The notes: generated by a model not told the origin, from the letters alone. A DNA stretch of 64,000 nt from Flavobacterium sp. (GCA_030151255.1 JASLED010000070.1:69166-133165); one strand, 5' to 3'; shown: positions 7,388 to 17,335, counted from the stretch's first letter. Made by a program: numbers and translations.

Positions 7388-8079
7388 AAGAACAACCATT
7401 TCTTCTTTCGTTTTATAGTTATTCCTCCTGCTAATATATGTTCTTGTTCTTGCATCATAATACGATAATAAGTTTTTAGCTCTTCAACCACAATATCTGT
7501 ATCATTCATATCAGCATGTGATATGTGCAATATAATTTTTTCAGAATCAACAGGAATTTCCATAGAAAATTTTCCATCAATACCAGTTTTAACCTCAATA
7601 TCATTATTTGATATAGTAATAGAAGTATTAGCTAATGGATAACCTTCTTTAGCATTAATTACAACACCAGAAATAATTCTCGTTTCTGGTTCAAGTACAC
7701 GAATTACTCCTACATCTCCCATAAAAGTTTCATTACTTATTGCAACTATTTCTGGTTGTTGCTTTTTTTCAGTCTTTTTTTGCGCTGTTGCAGTTGTAAC
7801 TGTTGTTAGTACCAATAAATTAATTGCTGTAGCAACAATACCATTCAATCGTAAGCCAGAAGGATAATTTTTTTCATTTTGTGTTAAAAAAGCAGTGGGC
7901 ACTCTACCGCATACATTTTTTGATTGATTTAAATGTTGAATTACTTCCTCTCTAGTAGAACTTGAAAAATCAACCACTTCTTTTTCGCACACTGCACAAA
8001 ACCTTCCTTTTTCGGCTTGTGTCATTTTATACCAATCTTCCGCACATGGTTTTGCTATTTTTATGATGTAATCTTTCAT
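7384..8079 (-). CDS. Membrane protein with N-terminal CxxC domain and carboxypeptidase-like regulatory domain
   Basis: The 231-residue product begins with a small cysteine domain, CAEDWYKMTQAEKGRFCAVC near residues 12-31, ending EKEVVDFS, a pattern common in Bacteroidota. A transmembrane helix follows at about 79-98 (GIVATAINLLVLTTVTTATAQ). After it comes a carboxypeptidase-like regulatory fold with IISGVVINAKEGYPLANTSI near 134-153. The layout predicts a cytoplasmic, possibly zinc-binding domain and a periplasmic beta-sandwich. The family is known only as an uncharacterised one. The gene is monocistronic and convergent with the gene pair to its left. Confidence 0.75.
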   Translation of the reverse strand: MKDYIIKIAKPCAEDWYKMTQAEKGRFCAVCEKEVVDFSSSTREEVIQHLNQSKNVCGRVPTAFLTQNEKNYPSGLRLNGIVATAINLLVLTTVTTATAQKKTEKKQQPEIVAISNETFMGDVGVIRVLEPETRIISGVVINAKEGYPLANTSITISNNDIEVKTGIDGKFSMEIPVDSEKIILHISHADMNDTDIVVEELKTYYRIMMQEQEHILAGGITIKRKKKWLFF

Positions 8080-8132
8080 TTATCTTGTAATTGATTCGTT
8101 AGTAAATTTAAATCTAACAAAAAAATTACATC

Positions 8133-8175
8133 AAAAAAAATAGGTAAACAACTTATTTTAAAAGCTGCTTACCTA
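8133..8175 (-). terminator. Terminator after carbonic anhydrase gene
   Basis: On the minus strand a 14-bp stem (TAGGTAAGCAGCTT and its near-complement, two G-U pairs; arms at 8141-8154 and 8162-8175) is followed by eight T's. It lies about 20 bases past the carbonic anhydrase stop. Confidence 0.85.
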
Positions 8176-8195
8176 AAAAATTAAAAAACACTATT

Positions 8196-8936
8196 TTAAT
8201 TACCATAAACAACGCGTCCATTTAACGGTTGCACAGGACGAAAATTATTATCTGGTAAATGTTTACCTATTTCTTCAATTGTATTTTCATTTAATGAAAT
8301 TGGATGTTGAAATACAAGCCAAGTTACTTCTCCCGAGCAAGGTGGCGTGGTTAAAGATCCTGTGTAAGTAAAATAATGTTTATCTAAAGGATATAATTTT
8401 TCTGGATTAAAGCTAATTGACGTTTTTATAAATTGCCCATCATCTAAATCTTTAAAAGCATCCAAACGATTAAAATAACCATTATCTTCTCCTTCTTTTA
8501 CCAGTACACCAACTACAAGCACATGTCCGTCGTTAGCAATATGCACGAAATGAAATTCTAAAGGATAACGAACACCATCAATTAAATGTTCTGAACCTTC
8601 ATGTGCGTGAAACTGTTTTAATTCGTATGTTTTGTTCTGATAAACTAAACTTGTTCCTTTTTCAAAATCAAACTGTAAAGTATGTCCGTTATCTATAATA
8701 TCTTTAATTACTCCATCTTTATATTGAAATAAAGTTTTATTCTCAGATTTTGTTTTGACAACATTTTGCGTTTGTATATTAATTGGCGATTGATGCGTGC
8801 ATGTACCACAATTTTCTGCTCCTTCAAATTCAGCCCAATGTTCTGGACCAACATCTCCTTTATATCCCCAATGTACTTCTTGTGCAAATCCGAATGAGAG
8901 AATACTTAAAAATAAAGCTAAAATCACTTTTTTCAT
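8196..8936 (-). CDS. Alpha-class carbonic anhydrase, exported
   Basis: The 246-residue enzyme hydrates CO2 to bicarbonate in the periplasm. It has a signal peptide (1-19, ending GFAQ), then WGYKGDVGPEHWAE, the SPINIQ motif at 50-55, and zinc ligands His110 and His112 (QFHAHEGSEH) with His129 (EFHFVH). SLTTPPCSGEVTWLVF near the C-terminus is the substrate-pocket loop. A cysteine in NCGTC (43) and the one in PPCSGE could form the usual bacterial disulfide. All catalytic residues are present. The gene is alone on its transcript and ends at a strong terminator. Confidence 0.95.
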   Translation of the reverse strand: MKKVILALFLSILSFGFAQEVHWGYKGDVGPEHWAEFEGAENCGTCTHQSPINIQTQNVVKTKSENKTLFQYKDGVIKDIIDNGHTLQFDFEKGTSLVYQNKTYELKQFHAHEGSEHLIDGVRYPLEFHFVHIANDGHVLVVGVLVKEGEDNGYFNRLDAFKDLDDGQFIKTSISFNPEKLYPLDKHYFTYTGSLTTPPCSGEVTWLVFQHPISLNENTIEEIGKHLPDNNFRPVQPLNGRVVYGN

Positions 8937-9001
8937 TTTTTTATTTTTTGAAGTTTTTACAAGCTAAATAATATCAAAAAACAAGCCAAAACACTTGCCG
9001 A

Positions 9002-9032
9002 TAATAAAAAGGCATCCTTTTATAAGGATGCC
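9002..9032 (-). terminator. Terminator on the minus strand
   Basis: GGCATCCTT at 9011-9019 pairs with AAGGATGCC at 9024-9032; on the minus strand the stem is followed by TTTTTATTAT. It probably insulates the carbonic anhydrase gene from the mevalonate genes upstream. Confidence 0.8.
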
Positions 9033-9183
9033 TACATAGCTTATTCTAATATTGCTCATACCTTCCTAAACTATTTATATTTGAACATTGTATTCCCTAA
9101 AATCCAATTTTAAAACAATGGATTAGAAGCTTTAAATATACTATTTTCTACTAAGTTTTTATTAACTTATAAAATAATACATT

Positions 9184-9220
9184 TAAAAAACAGTCATCAA
9201 TAGTATATAGATAACTGTTT
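9184..9220 (-). terminator. Hairpin terminator after GHMP kinase gene
   Basis: AAAACAGT and ACTGTTTT form an 8-bp stem, followed on the minus strand by a short T-run. It begins a few bases past the GHMP kinase stop. Confidence 0.6.
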
Positions 9221-9225
9221 TAAAC

Positions 9226-10140
9226 TTATTTTTTAATAATTTCGTTGTATTTCAAAATGGTTGAATAACCTTTGGATACAAAATAATCTGTTGGATTTTC
9301 TTCTGAAGCAACCAAAATAAAATCGCCGCCCCAAGCTCCTAAACTTTTAATAGTTCCTGAAAAATCAGAAAACAATTGTTGATGAATAGATTGCTGCTGA
9401 ATTATTTTTGCAATAATATTTTCATGCTCTTGCAACAACAAAGAAAATTCAGCGAAAGAATCTGTTTGCCAGATGATTTCACTTATGATAGTTATTTTTT
9501 CTATTTCACTATCAATATTCCCTTTTTTCTCCTTGTATTTTGCAATTCCATCTTTACTACTTTGTTTTTGATTCAAATACACAAAATACAATTTATCTAA
9601 AAACGGAGGATTAAATTTAACCTCTTTTACCGTTGGATAATCTACTTCAGTTAATTGATACAAAATAGAATAATTATGTTTGGCACAAGCAATATCATAT
9701 CCACTTCCGCCAAAAGATTGCCTTAATAACTGATAAGGATTAATTTCAAACCATTGTGCTACATTATTAATCCATGTTGAAGAAGTTCCTAATCCCCAAA
9801 GCCTTGGAAAAGTTAATCTTGCTTCAACCTTAAATCCGCCATTTCCAGATAATAATTTATTATTTTGATAATGTGCAGCCCTCAAAACATTAATCAATGT
9901 AGATGCATAATTATTTCCTTCTATAATAGTATCTGACAATACATCTTTGATAGCAATTTTTTCATTCATCCAGATTGTATTATCCGCATCATAACAAGTC
10001 CAATAAATATATTTTTCTGCTATAGCAATAACCTTCATTGACTGTCCAAACAATGTGGGAAGAGCAAATGCTTGCGCACCATCTAAAACCAGATATTCGC
10101 CCGTAATCAATAATTTTCCATTGCTATAAAATTCTTTCAT
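9226..10140 (-). CDS. GYDIA-family GHMP kinase (mevalonate-pathway kinase-like)
   Basis: The 304-residue product belongs to the GHMP small-molecule kinase superfamily. It starts with GKLLITGEYLVLDGAQAFALP, has an ATP-binding loop LWGLGTSSTWIN near 119-130, and SFGGSGYDIACA near 143-154, the sequence that names the GYDIA subgroup. It shares one base with the end of the HMG-CoA reductase gene (TAATG), so it is translated with it and very likely phosphorylates mevalonate or phosphomevalonate in isoprenoid synthesis. Which of the two cannot be told from sequence. Confidence 0.88.
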   Translation of the reverse strand: MKEFYSNGKLLITGEYLVLDGAQAFALPTLFGQSMKVIAIAEKYIYWTCYDADNTIWMNEKIAIKDVLSDTIIEGNNYASTLINVLRAAHYQNNKLLSGNGGFKVEARLTFPRLWGLGTSSTWINNVAQWFEINPYQLLRQSFGGSGYDIACAKHNYSILYQLTEVDYPTVKEVKFNPPFLDKLYFVYLNQKQSSKDGIAKYKEKKGNIDSEIEKITIISEIIWQTDSFAEFSLLLQEHENIIAKIIQQQSIHQQLFSDFSGTIKSLGAWGGDFILVASEENPTDYFVSKGYSTILKYNEIIKK

Positions 10141-11456
10141 TATTTTCGTAAACTTTCTAATAATTCAACAACAGCACTATGAGAAACAACATTTTTTTCA
10201 AAATGCGCAACCACTTTCACTCGTTCAGCATCAGTTGCTTCAAATTGATTTAAGATATTCATCAAATGCATTTTCATATGTCCTTGTTGAATTCCTGTTG
10301 TTGTAAGCGATTTTACCGCAGCAAAATTTTGCGCCAAACCAGCTACTGCAATAATTTGCATTAATTCTGTAGCAGATGGTTTTTGCAACATTTGCAATGC
10401 TACTTTTACCATTGGATGCAAAGAAGTAAGTCCGCCCACTGTGCCAATTGCTAAAGGTAAATCAATCCAAAATTTAAAAATTCCATCTTCAATAGATGCG
10501 TGCGACAAACTGCTATATCTTCCATTTCTCGCTGCATAAGCATGAACTCCAGCTTCAATAGCTCTAAAATCGTTTCCGGTTGCAACTACAACTGCATCCA
10601 CTCCATTCATTATCCCTTTATTATGTGTAACAGCTCTAAAAGGCTCTACTTCGGCGATGCGAACTGCCTGAACGAATTTTTCTGCAAAAAGCATCGGGTT
10701 TTTAATATCTTTTCCTTTCAAATCTTCTACAGAACAAGAAACTTCTGCCCGAACTACGCAATTTGGAACGTAATTAGACAAAATACTCATCACAACGTCA
10801 ATTGCTTTTTCTTCTTCAGAAAATTCGTCATAAAAAAGTGCTTGTTGTTTTAAAGTAGTTGAAATTTGCTCTAAACAAGAATTGATGAAATTTGCTCCCA
10901 TACTATCCTTGGTTTCGAACGTAACGTGTAATTGATAATAATTATCTATCTCGGATGTTTTATCTCTCAACTGAATAGCTAAAATTCCACCGCCTCTTTT
11001 TTGCATATTTTGCGTAATAGAATTGGTGTCTTTTAAAAATACAGATTGAATACTTTCGATGAAACGCGCTAATTTTTCTTTGCTTCCCTTATATATAAAG
11101 TGAACTTGTCCTATTTTTTCGGTGCCTAAAATTGTGGTTTTAAATCCGCCACGCTCCGACCAAAATTTTGCTGCTTTAGAAGCTGCTGCAACCACCGAAC
11201 TTTCTTCGATAACCATTGGCACGGTGTACCATTTATCATTAATTAAAAAATTGGGAGCTACACCAAATGGCAAATAAAAATTGGTAATTGTATTTTCGAT
11301 AAATTCATCGTGAAGCTTTTGAAGTTGCTCGTCAGAATTCCAATATTTTGTAATTAAATCAATAATTTCTGTATTATTATTAAAATAAGTACTTACAATC
11401 CAATCAATCTTTTCTTGTTTTGATCGTTTCGAAAATCTATTAATACTACCGCTCAT
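10140..11456 (-). CDS. Hydroxymethylglutaryl-CoA reductase, class II
   Basis: The 438-residue enzyme interconverts HMG-CoA and mevalonate. It shows the soluble class II layout: LPFGVAPNFLINDKWYTVPMVIEESSVVAA with the catalytic Glu near 84, THNKGIMNGVDAVVVATGNDFRA with the catalytic Lys, and QGHMKMHLMNI with the catalytic His near the C-terminal small domain. Class II enzymes are sometimes degradative, but in Flavobacteriia the linkage to a GHMP kinase fits mevalonate synthesis. There is no membrane anchor. A TATCTTTG box lies just upstream. Confidence 0.93.
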   Translation of the reverse strand: MSGSINRFSKRSKQEKIDWIVSTYFNNNTEIIDLITKYWNSDEQLQKLHDEFIENTITNFYLPFGVAPNFLINDKWYTVPMVIEESSVVAAASKAAKFWSERGGFKTTILGTEKIGQVHFIYKGSKEKLARFIESIQSVFLKDTNSITQNMQKRGGGILAIQLRDKTSEIDNYYQLHVTFETKDSMGANFINSCLEQISTTLKQQALFYDEFSEEEKAIDVVMSILSNYVPNCVVRAEVSCSVEDLKGKDIKNPMLFAEKFVQAVRIAEVEPFRAVTHNKGIMNGVDAVVVATGNDFRAIEAGVHAYAARNGRYSSLSHASIEDGIFKFWIDLPLAIGTVGGLTSLHPMVKVALQMLQKPSATELMQIIAVAGLAQNFAAVKSLTTTGIQQGHMKMHLMNILNQFEATDAERVKVVAHFEKNVVSHSAVVELLESLRK

Positions 11457-11475
11457 TTTATCTATATTTTAACTG

Positions 11476-11483
11476 CAAAGATA
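11476..11483 (-). promoter_or_regulatory. Putative -7 box for the mevalonate genes
   Basis: On the minus strand this reads TATCTTTG, 20 bases before the HMG-CoA reductase start, fitting TAnnTTTG. The -33 element is not obvious. Confidence 0.45.
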
Positions 11484-11692
11484 AAAATTAATACAATGCA
11501 CTACACTTTGTATAAATAACAAATACATGGCTATTACTTGTTTTGCAATTTATACTTTTGGTAAATTGAATTCTATAAAATTGCGAATTATACAACTCAA
11601 AAAGGTTGTCTATTCAAGTTAATTTTAAAAAAAATTGGTACAACTCATATTTTTTCATTAAAATTGAGGGTTTTTTCGATTAATTTTAAACC

Positions 11693-13858
11693 ATGAAACA
11701 CTTAAAAATTACTGCTCTACTGTTTGCTTTAATAACACAAATTGGAGTTGCTCAGAAAAAAATTGAGTTACAAGAAATTTGGAACGGCACTTTTAGAACA
11801 GAAACCTTACAGTCTGTAAATGCATTAGTTAACTCAAATAGTTATGCAAGAATAGATCATATTTCAAAAAATCATCAGGCTATAAATCTATATGATTTTG
11901 CAACATTGCAAAAAACCAAAACAATATTTAGCAATGAAGCTTTTCCTGAGATTAAATCAATCGAAAATTATGTGTTTGATACTAAAGAAGAACAGGTTTT
12001 AATAGGAACAAACACCACTCCTATCTATCGTCGTTCATTTTTAGCTGATTATTATTTATTTAACCCAAATAGTAATAATGTGGTTAAAATAGCAGACCAT
12101 CCGATAATAGAACCATTATTTTCTCCAGACGGAACTAAGATTGCTTATGCTTATCAGAATAATTTATTTATTTATGATATAACTTCGAAAACAACTACGC
12201 AGATTACTAATGATGGGAAGAAAAATCACATCATTAATGGTATTTCTGACTGGGTTTATGAAGAAGAATTTAGTATTATTAGAATGTTTGATTGGAACGC
12301 AACAGGAACGCAACTTGCTTATGTAAAATTTGACGAAACTGATGTACCAGAATATTCAATGGATGTTTATGGAACAGGATTATATCCTACTCAAGATAAA
12401 TTCAAATATCCAAAAGCAGGTGAAAAGAATGCAGAAGTATCTCTTTACACCTATTCAACCGATACAAAAAAAACGAACAAAATTAATTTAAGCGAATTTT
12501 CTGACTTTTATATTCCTCGTATAAAATGGACTAATGACAGCAATTTATTAAGTGTTCAAATAATTAACAGACATCAAAACGACCTAAAGTTATTTTTTGT
12601 AAATGCAAAAACTTTAGATAAAAAGCTAATTGTTAATGAAACAGATAAAGCTTATGTTGATGTTCATACATTGAATTTTTTAGACAATAACGATTTTATT
12701 TGGCTAAGCGAAAGAGATGGATACAACCATTTGTATTATTATAATAAAGATGGAAAGTTACTTAATCAAATTACAAAAGGTAATTGGGAAGTAACTGATT
12801 ATTATGGAATTGATCCAAAAGCTAAAAAACTATACTTTCAATCGGTAGAAAGAGGGTCTATTTATAGAGATATCTATTCTATTGACTTAAACGGTAAAAA
12901 CAAAAAACTTTTATCGAGCAACAAAGGCACCAACAATGCTGTGTTTAGTCCTAACTTTGATGTATATATTCAAACGTATTCAACTGCCACACAAGCACCA
13001 ACATATACGTTAACTGATGCAAAATCAGGTAAAATTGTAAAAAAGATATTAGACAATCAGACATTACAAGAAAAATTAAAAGATTATCAATTACCAACTA
13101 AAGAATTTACACAAATTCCGACTGTAAACGGAATTATGCTAAATGCTTGGATAATGAAACCTGCAAATTTTGATGCTTCTAAAAAATACCCTGTTTTAAT
13201 GTATCAATACAGCGGACCAGGTTCTCAACAAGTAGCTGACAAATGGTTTGATTCTAACGATTACTGGCATGCAATGCTTACGGAAAAAGGATACATTGTT
13301 GTAACAGTTGACGGACGAGGTACAGGATATAGAGGTGCAGATTTTAAAAAAGTAACTCAATACGAATTAGGAAAATATGAAGTAGAAGATCAAATAGAGT
13401 CTGCAAAATACTTAGCAAATCAGCCTTATGTTGATGCAAACAGAATTGGTATTTGGGGATGGAGCTATGGTGGATTTATGTCTACAAATGCAATATTAAA
13501 AGGAAACGATGTATTTAAGGTTGCAATTGCAGTTGCACCTGTTATTAACTGGAGAATGTACGATTCTATTTATACAGAACGCTACATGAAAACACCACAA
13601 GAAAATCCTTCAGGATATGACGATAATTCGCCTTTTTTCTTTGCCGATCAATTAAAAGGACGCTATTTATTAGTACACGGTACTGCTGATGACAATGTAC
13701 ACGTACAAAATGCAATGGCAATGATTGAAACTTTGGTGCAGCACAACAAAGATTTTGATTGGTTAATTTATCCTGATAAGAATCACGGAATTTATGGCGG
13801 AAATACTCGCCTTCAACTTTATACCAAAATGACTAATTTTATTTTAAATAACTTGTAG
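11693..13858 (+). CDS. Dipeptidyl peptidase IV (S9B family), exported
   Basis: The 721-residue exported serine peptidase removes Xaa-Pro and Xaa-Ala dipeptides from peptide N-termini. A signal peptide (1-20, ending GVAQ) precedes a beta-propeller, which includes DWVYEEEF near 182-189 that anchors the substrate amino group. The C-terminal alpha/beta-hydrolase domain has the triad Ser591 (GWSYGG), Asp666 (TADDNVH) and His698 (KNHGIYGG). It heads the peptide island: four peptide transporters follow on the same strand, so dipeptides released in the periplasm could be imported directly. All catalytic residues are intact. Confidence 0.96.
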   Translation: MKHLKITALLFALITQIGVAQKKIELQEIWNGTFRTETLQSVNALVNSNSYARIDHISKNHQAINLYDFATLQKTKTIFSNEAFPEIKSIENYVFDTKEEQVLIGTNTTPIYRRSFLADYYLFNPNSNNVVKIADHPIIEPLFSPDGTKIAYAYQNNLFIYDITSKTTTQITNDGKKNHIINGISDWVYEEEFSIIRMFDWNATGTQLAYVKFDETDVPEYSMDVYGTGLYPTQDKFKYPKAGEKNAEVSLYTYSTDTKKTNKINLSEFSDFYIPRIKWTNDSNLLSVQIINRHQNDLKLFFVNAKTLDKKLIVNETDKAYVDVHTLNFLDNNDFIWLSERDGYNHLYYYNKDGKLLNQITKGNWEVTDYYGIDPKAKKLYFQSVERGSIYRDIYSIDLNGKNKKLLSSNKGTNNAVFSPNFDVYIQTYSTATQAPTYTLTDAKSGKIVKKILDNQTLQEKLKDYQLPTKEFTQIPTVNGIMLNAWIMKPANFDASKKYPVLMYQYSGPGSQQVADKWFDSNDYWHAMLTEKGYIVVTVDGRGTGYRGADFKKVTQYELGKYEVEDQIESAKYLANQPYVDANRIGIWGWSYGGFMSTNAILKGNDVFKVAIAVAPVINWRMYDSIYTERYMKTPQENPSGYDDNSPFFFADQLKGRYLLVHGTADDNVHVQNAMAMIETLVQHNKDFDWLIYPDKNHGIYGGNTRLQLYTKMTNFILNNL

Positions 13859-13931
13859 TCTATTCATTCAAACAAACTAATACAAACACTGGTTTTTCTC
13901 CTTACTGAAAAACTACCTTAATTTTTTTTAA

Positions 13932-15704
13932 ATGGCGGCAGAAACAGCTACTCAATCAGACCTATTTAAGTCAAATGTCTTGGGACATCCATCAGGTCTA
14001 TTCGTTCTTTTCTTCACAGAAATGTGGGAGCGTTTCTCTTTCTACGGAATGAGAGTTTTATTAATTCAATTTTTAACTGCTCAGGTTATTTTTGGCAGTG
14101 AATTTTCTGGATGGGGTTGGTCTGCAGAACAAGCTGGTGCTTTATACGGAACGTATGCTATGTTGTTATATCTTACACCAATATTAGGTGGTGTTATTGC
14201 AGATAAATATATTGGTTCTCGTTGGGCAGTAATTATTGGGGCAATAATTATGACGGTAGGTCACGCATCAATGGCAGCAGAAGGAATATCTAAAATTTGG
14301 TTCTTCATTGGACTAGCATGTCTTGTTATCGGAACAGGGTTTTTTAAACCAAATATGCCTTCTATCCTAGGAGAAATGTATAAATCATTACCAGACAAAA
14401 AAGATGGTGCTTATACTATTTTCTACATGGGAGTAAACTCTGGTGCTTTCTTCGGAATGATGCTTTGTGGATACTTAGCAGAAACAAAAGGATGGCATTA
14501 TGGATTTGGTTTGGCAGGTATTTTCATGTTATTAGGTACCATTCAATTTTGGTTAGCAAAACCATTATTTGGAAATTTAGGAGAAGTAAAAAAAGATGAT
14601 GCTACTGTAGCAAAAACTGCAGAGGAAATTGCAGAAGAAAAAGAAACTAAAAACCCTTATACAGTTATTGATTATGTTTTAATTGCAATTGTTTCGGTAA
14701 TTGGTTTATTATATGCTTTTAACGATCCGTTATCTAAAAACGGCGTTTTTGATTTATTCGAATCTTTAGACACTCCATTCTTAAGAGGACAAAATATAAT
14801 GGCTATTCTAGCTTTAATTGTTTTCTTATACTTGGTAATTTCACGTATTCTACGCTACGGAAAAATAATTAGAGACAGAATGTTTGCTGTAATTTTATTA
14901 GCGTTCTTCTTAATGTTCTTTTTTATGAGTTTTGAGCAAGGTGCAACATCTTTGGTGTTAGTTGCTAGAGATTATGTAGATCGCTCATTAGAAGGAACAG
15001 CATTATTAACATTTAATATTATCAATACATGTTTAACAGTTATTCCATTGTTAATCATTTCTTGGGTATTAGTGTTGCTAGCAAAAGCTACTTGGAGCAA
15101 AATTGCTTTATCAAACATAATTTTATTCCTTTGTTTTGCAGGTATTTGGGCAATGGCTATTTATATGCTAAATGCAGAGCTTAACAAAGAAGTTTCTCAA
15201 ATTACAGTTTCTTGGTTTTCAATCTTAAACTCGTTCTTTATCATCTCTTTAGCATCAACAGTTTCTAAACTTTGGGACTCTAAACACAACCCACCAGCAG
15301 CATTCAAATATGGTATCGGATTATTATTTGTTGCTATTGGTTTCTTAATTTTAGGTCTTGGATCTATGGGATTAGGAGAAGGTGTAAAAATGTCGATGAT
15401 ATTTTTAGTATTAACATACTTATTCCATACATTAGGAGAATTATTTATCTCGCCAGTTGGCTTGTCATATGTATCTAAATTAGTACCAGGAAAAATGCTT
15501 GCATTTATGTTTGGTATGTGGTATTTAGCATTGGCAATTGCTCAAAAATTTGCTGCAATTCTAGGAGGTCAGGTTGAAAATATTAAGGCAGAATACTCTT
15601 TAGCACATTTCTTCTTCTTATTTACACTTATTCCTGCAGCAGCTGGAGTTATAGTAATGTTGATTAATCCGTTATTGAAAAAATTAATGCACGGAATTAA
15701 ATAA
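13932..15704 (+). CDS. POT-family proton-coupled peptide transporter 1
   Basis: The 590-residue MFS protein has many hydrophobic helices and the POT signature ExxERFxFYG (EMWERFSFYGMR near residues 30-41), which couples proton and peptide movement. FYMGVNSGAFFGMMLCGYL near 168-186 is the second POT signature, and GTGFFKPN lies before it. A charged loop near 217-240 connects the two halves. It lies 73 bases after the DPP IV gene without a strong terminator between, so cotranscription is likely. It closely resembles transporter 4 of this cluster except for a large insertion in the latter. Confidence 0.94.
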   Translation: MAAETATQSDLFKSNVLGHPSGLFVLFFTEMWERFSFYGMRVLLIQFLTAQVIFGSEFSGWGWSAEQAGALYGTYAMLLYLTPILGGVIADKYIGSRWAVIIGAIIMTVGHASMAAEGISKIWFFIGLACLVIGTGFFKPNMPSILGEMYKSLPDKKDGAYTIFYMGVNSGAFFGMMLCGYLAETKGWHYGFGLAGIFMLLGTIQFWLAKPLFGNLGEVKKDDATVAKTAEEIAEEKETKNPYTVIDYVLIAIVSVIGLLYAFNDPLSKNGVFDLFESLDTPFLRGQNIMAILALIVFLYLVISRILRYGKIIRDRMFAVILLAFFLMFFFMSFEQGATSLVLVARDYVDRSLEGTALLTFNIINTCLTVIPLLIISWVLVLLAKATWSKIALSNIILFLCFAGIWAMAIYMLNAELNKEVSQITVSWFSILNSFFIISLASTVSKLWDSKHNPPAAFKYGIGLLFVAIGFLILGLGSMGLGEGVKMSMIFLVLTYLFHTLGELFISPVGLSYVSKLVPGKMLAFMFGMWYLALAIAQKFAAILGGQVENIKAEYSLAHFFFLFTLIPAAAGVIVMLINPLLKKLMHGIK

Positions 15705-15742
15705 CGCCCTGAATTTGAAAAAAACAATAATTCTATAAGACA

Positions 15743-17281
15743 ATGAGTCAAACACAAACATTAGAAGAAATCCAAGAGTTTTCGGGTAAATATCCGAAAC
15801 AGATTTGGGGACTATTTTTCTCTGAAATGTGGGAGCGTTTTTGCTTCTACGGAATGAGAGGAATGTTAGTTTTCTTTATGATTAGCCAACTAAACTTTGA
15901 AGACGGACAAGCTAATTTACAATATGGGGCTACTCAAGCCTTTGTATACGCTTTTACATTCTTAGGAGGTATCTTTGCTGATAAAATTTTAGGTTTTAGA
16001 AAATCGCTTTTTTGGGGTGGATTAATGATGATTTTAGGAAGTATTATTCTTTCTATTGATCCGCATAAATTTTTCTTTGTAGGAATTGCTTTCACTGTAA
16101 TTGGTACTGGTTTCTTTAAACCAAATATTTCTACAATGGTAGGAAAGTTATATAAAAAAGGAGATGATCGTACAGATGCTGGTTTCTCGCTTTTCTACGC
16201 AGGAATTAACCTAGGGGCTTTATTAGGAGGATATTTATGTATTGCTATTGGTAAAGGTCAAATTTTTTCTGATTTAATTGACGAAGCTCATCGTTGGAAT
16301 GTTGCTTTTGGTTTAGCTGCAATTGTAATGATTGTAAGTTTAATCAACTTTGTGTTTACAAAAAGACATTTAGGACCAATTGGTTTACAGCCAACACAAG
16401 TAAATTCAAACGGAGAAACAACAAAAATGCCGTTATGGAAAGAAGTTGGAACATATATTCTAACATTTGCAATGGTTCCTGTAATTGTATTTATGATTGA
16501 CAATACAGAATACACCGCTTACTTCATGTACACTGTTGGGCCATTAGCATTGATTTACTTATTCTATGAAATGACAAAGTTAACAGGTGCTGAACGCAAA
16601 AAAATTATTGCTGCTTTAGTATTTATTTTCTTTTCTGTTTTATTCTTTGCTATTTACGAACAAGCAGGAGGATCATTAAGCATCTTTGCTGCTAAAAACT
16701 TAACACCTGATTTATTGGGTATGCATTTAGATCCGAATGGTGTAAATAACTCTGGAGGTGCATTCTTTATCATCTTCATTGCACCACTTTTAGGATTACT
16801 TTGGATTTGGATGGCGAAAAAAAGAATTGAACCAAACACGGTAATGAAATTCGGAATTGGATTTATTTTATTAGGTTTAGGTTTCTATGCTTTATTCGGA
16901 ACAAGATTTTTTGCCGATGCAGCAGGTATGACTTCTTTAGACTTCTTTACCTTCGCATTATTAATCATTACTTTGGGTGAGCTTTGTTTGTCGCCAATCG
17001 GATTATCGATCATGACAAAATTATCTACAGCTAACTTACAAGGAATGATGATGGGAATGTGGTTCTTAGCAAGTGCTTACGGACAATATGTGGCAGGTAT
17101 TATTGGAGCTTCATTATCTTCAAATCTTTCTAATGAAACTACAGGTAATAATCCAAACTACGATGCGCTTATTGCATACACAGATGGTTACAAAGAATTA
17201 GGTTTATATGCAGTTATTGCTGGGGTAATTTTAATAGCTTTATCTCCAATAATGAAAAAATTAATGCAAGAAGTAAAATAA
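15743..17281 (+). CDS. POT-family proton-coupled peptide transporter 2
   Basis: This 512-residue MFS transporter, the shortest of the four, has the E-x-x-E-R motif in EMWERFCFYGMRGM (about 29-42), IGTGFFKPNISTMVG near 126-140 and FSLFYAGINLGALLGGYL near 151-168. It imports di- or tripeptides with protons in the inner membrane. The gene starts 38 bases after transporter 1 and is closed by a hairpin terminator, so DPP IV, transporter 1 and transporter 2 probably form one unit. It is clearly diverged from transporters 1 and 4. Confidence 0.94.
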   Translation: MSQTQTLEEIQEFSGKYPKQIWGLFFSEMWERFCFYGMRGMLVFFMISQLNFEDGQANLQYGATQAFVYAFTFLGGIFADKILGFRKSLFWGGLMMILGSIILSIDPHKFFFVGIAFTVIGTGFFKPNISTMVGKLYKKGDDRTDAGFSLFYAGINLGALLGGYLCIAIGKGQIFSDLIDEAHRWNVAFGLAAIVMIVSLINFVFTKRHLGPIGLQPTQVNSNGETTKMPLWKEVGTYILTFAMVPVIVFMIDNTEYTAYFMYTVGPLALIYLFYEMTKLTGAERKKIIAALVFIFFSVLFFAIYEQAGGSLSIFAAKNLTPDLLGMHLDPNGVNNSGGAFFIIFIAPLLGLLWIWMAKKRIEPNTVMKFGIGFILLGLGFYALFGTRFFADAAGMTSLDFFTFALLIITLGELCLSPIGLSIMTKLSTANLQGMMMGMWFLASAYGQYVAGIIGASLSSNLSNETTGNNPNYDALIAYTDGYKELGLYAVIAGVILIALSPIMKKLMQEVK

Positions 17282-17300
17282 TTTTTTTCTATATCATATT

Positions 17301-17335
17301 AAAAAGAGGACGCCCAAAAGGTTGTCCTCTTTTTT
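17301..17335 (+). terminator. Intrinsic terminator between transporters 2 and 3
   Basis: AAAAAGAGGAC pairs with GTCCTCTTTTTT around a roughly 12-base loop, 20 bases after the stop of transporter 2. It splits the transporter cluster into at least two transcripts. Confidence 0.85.
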
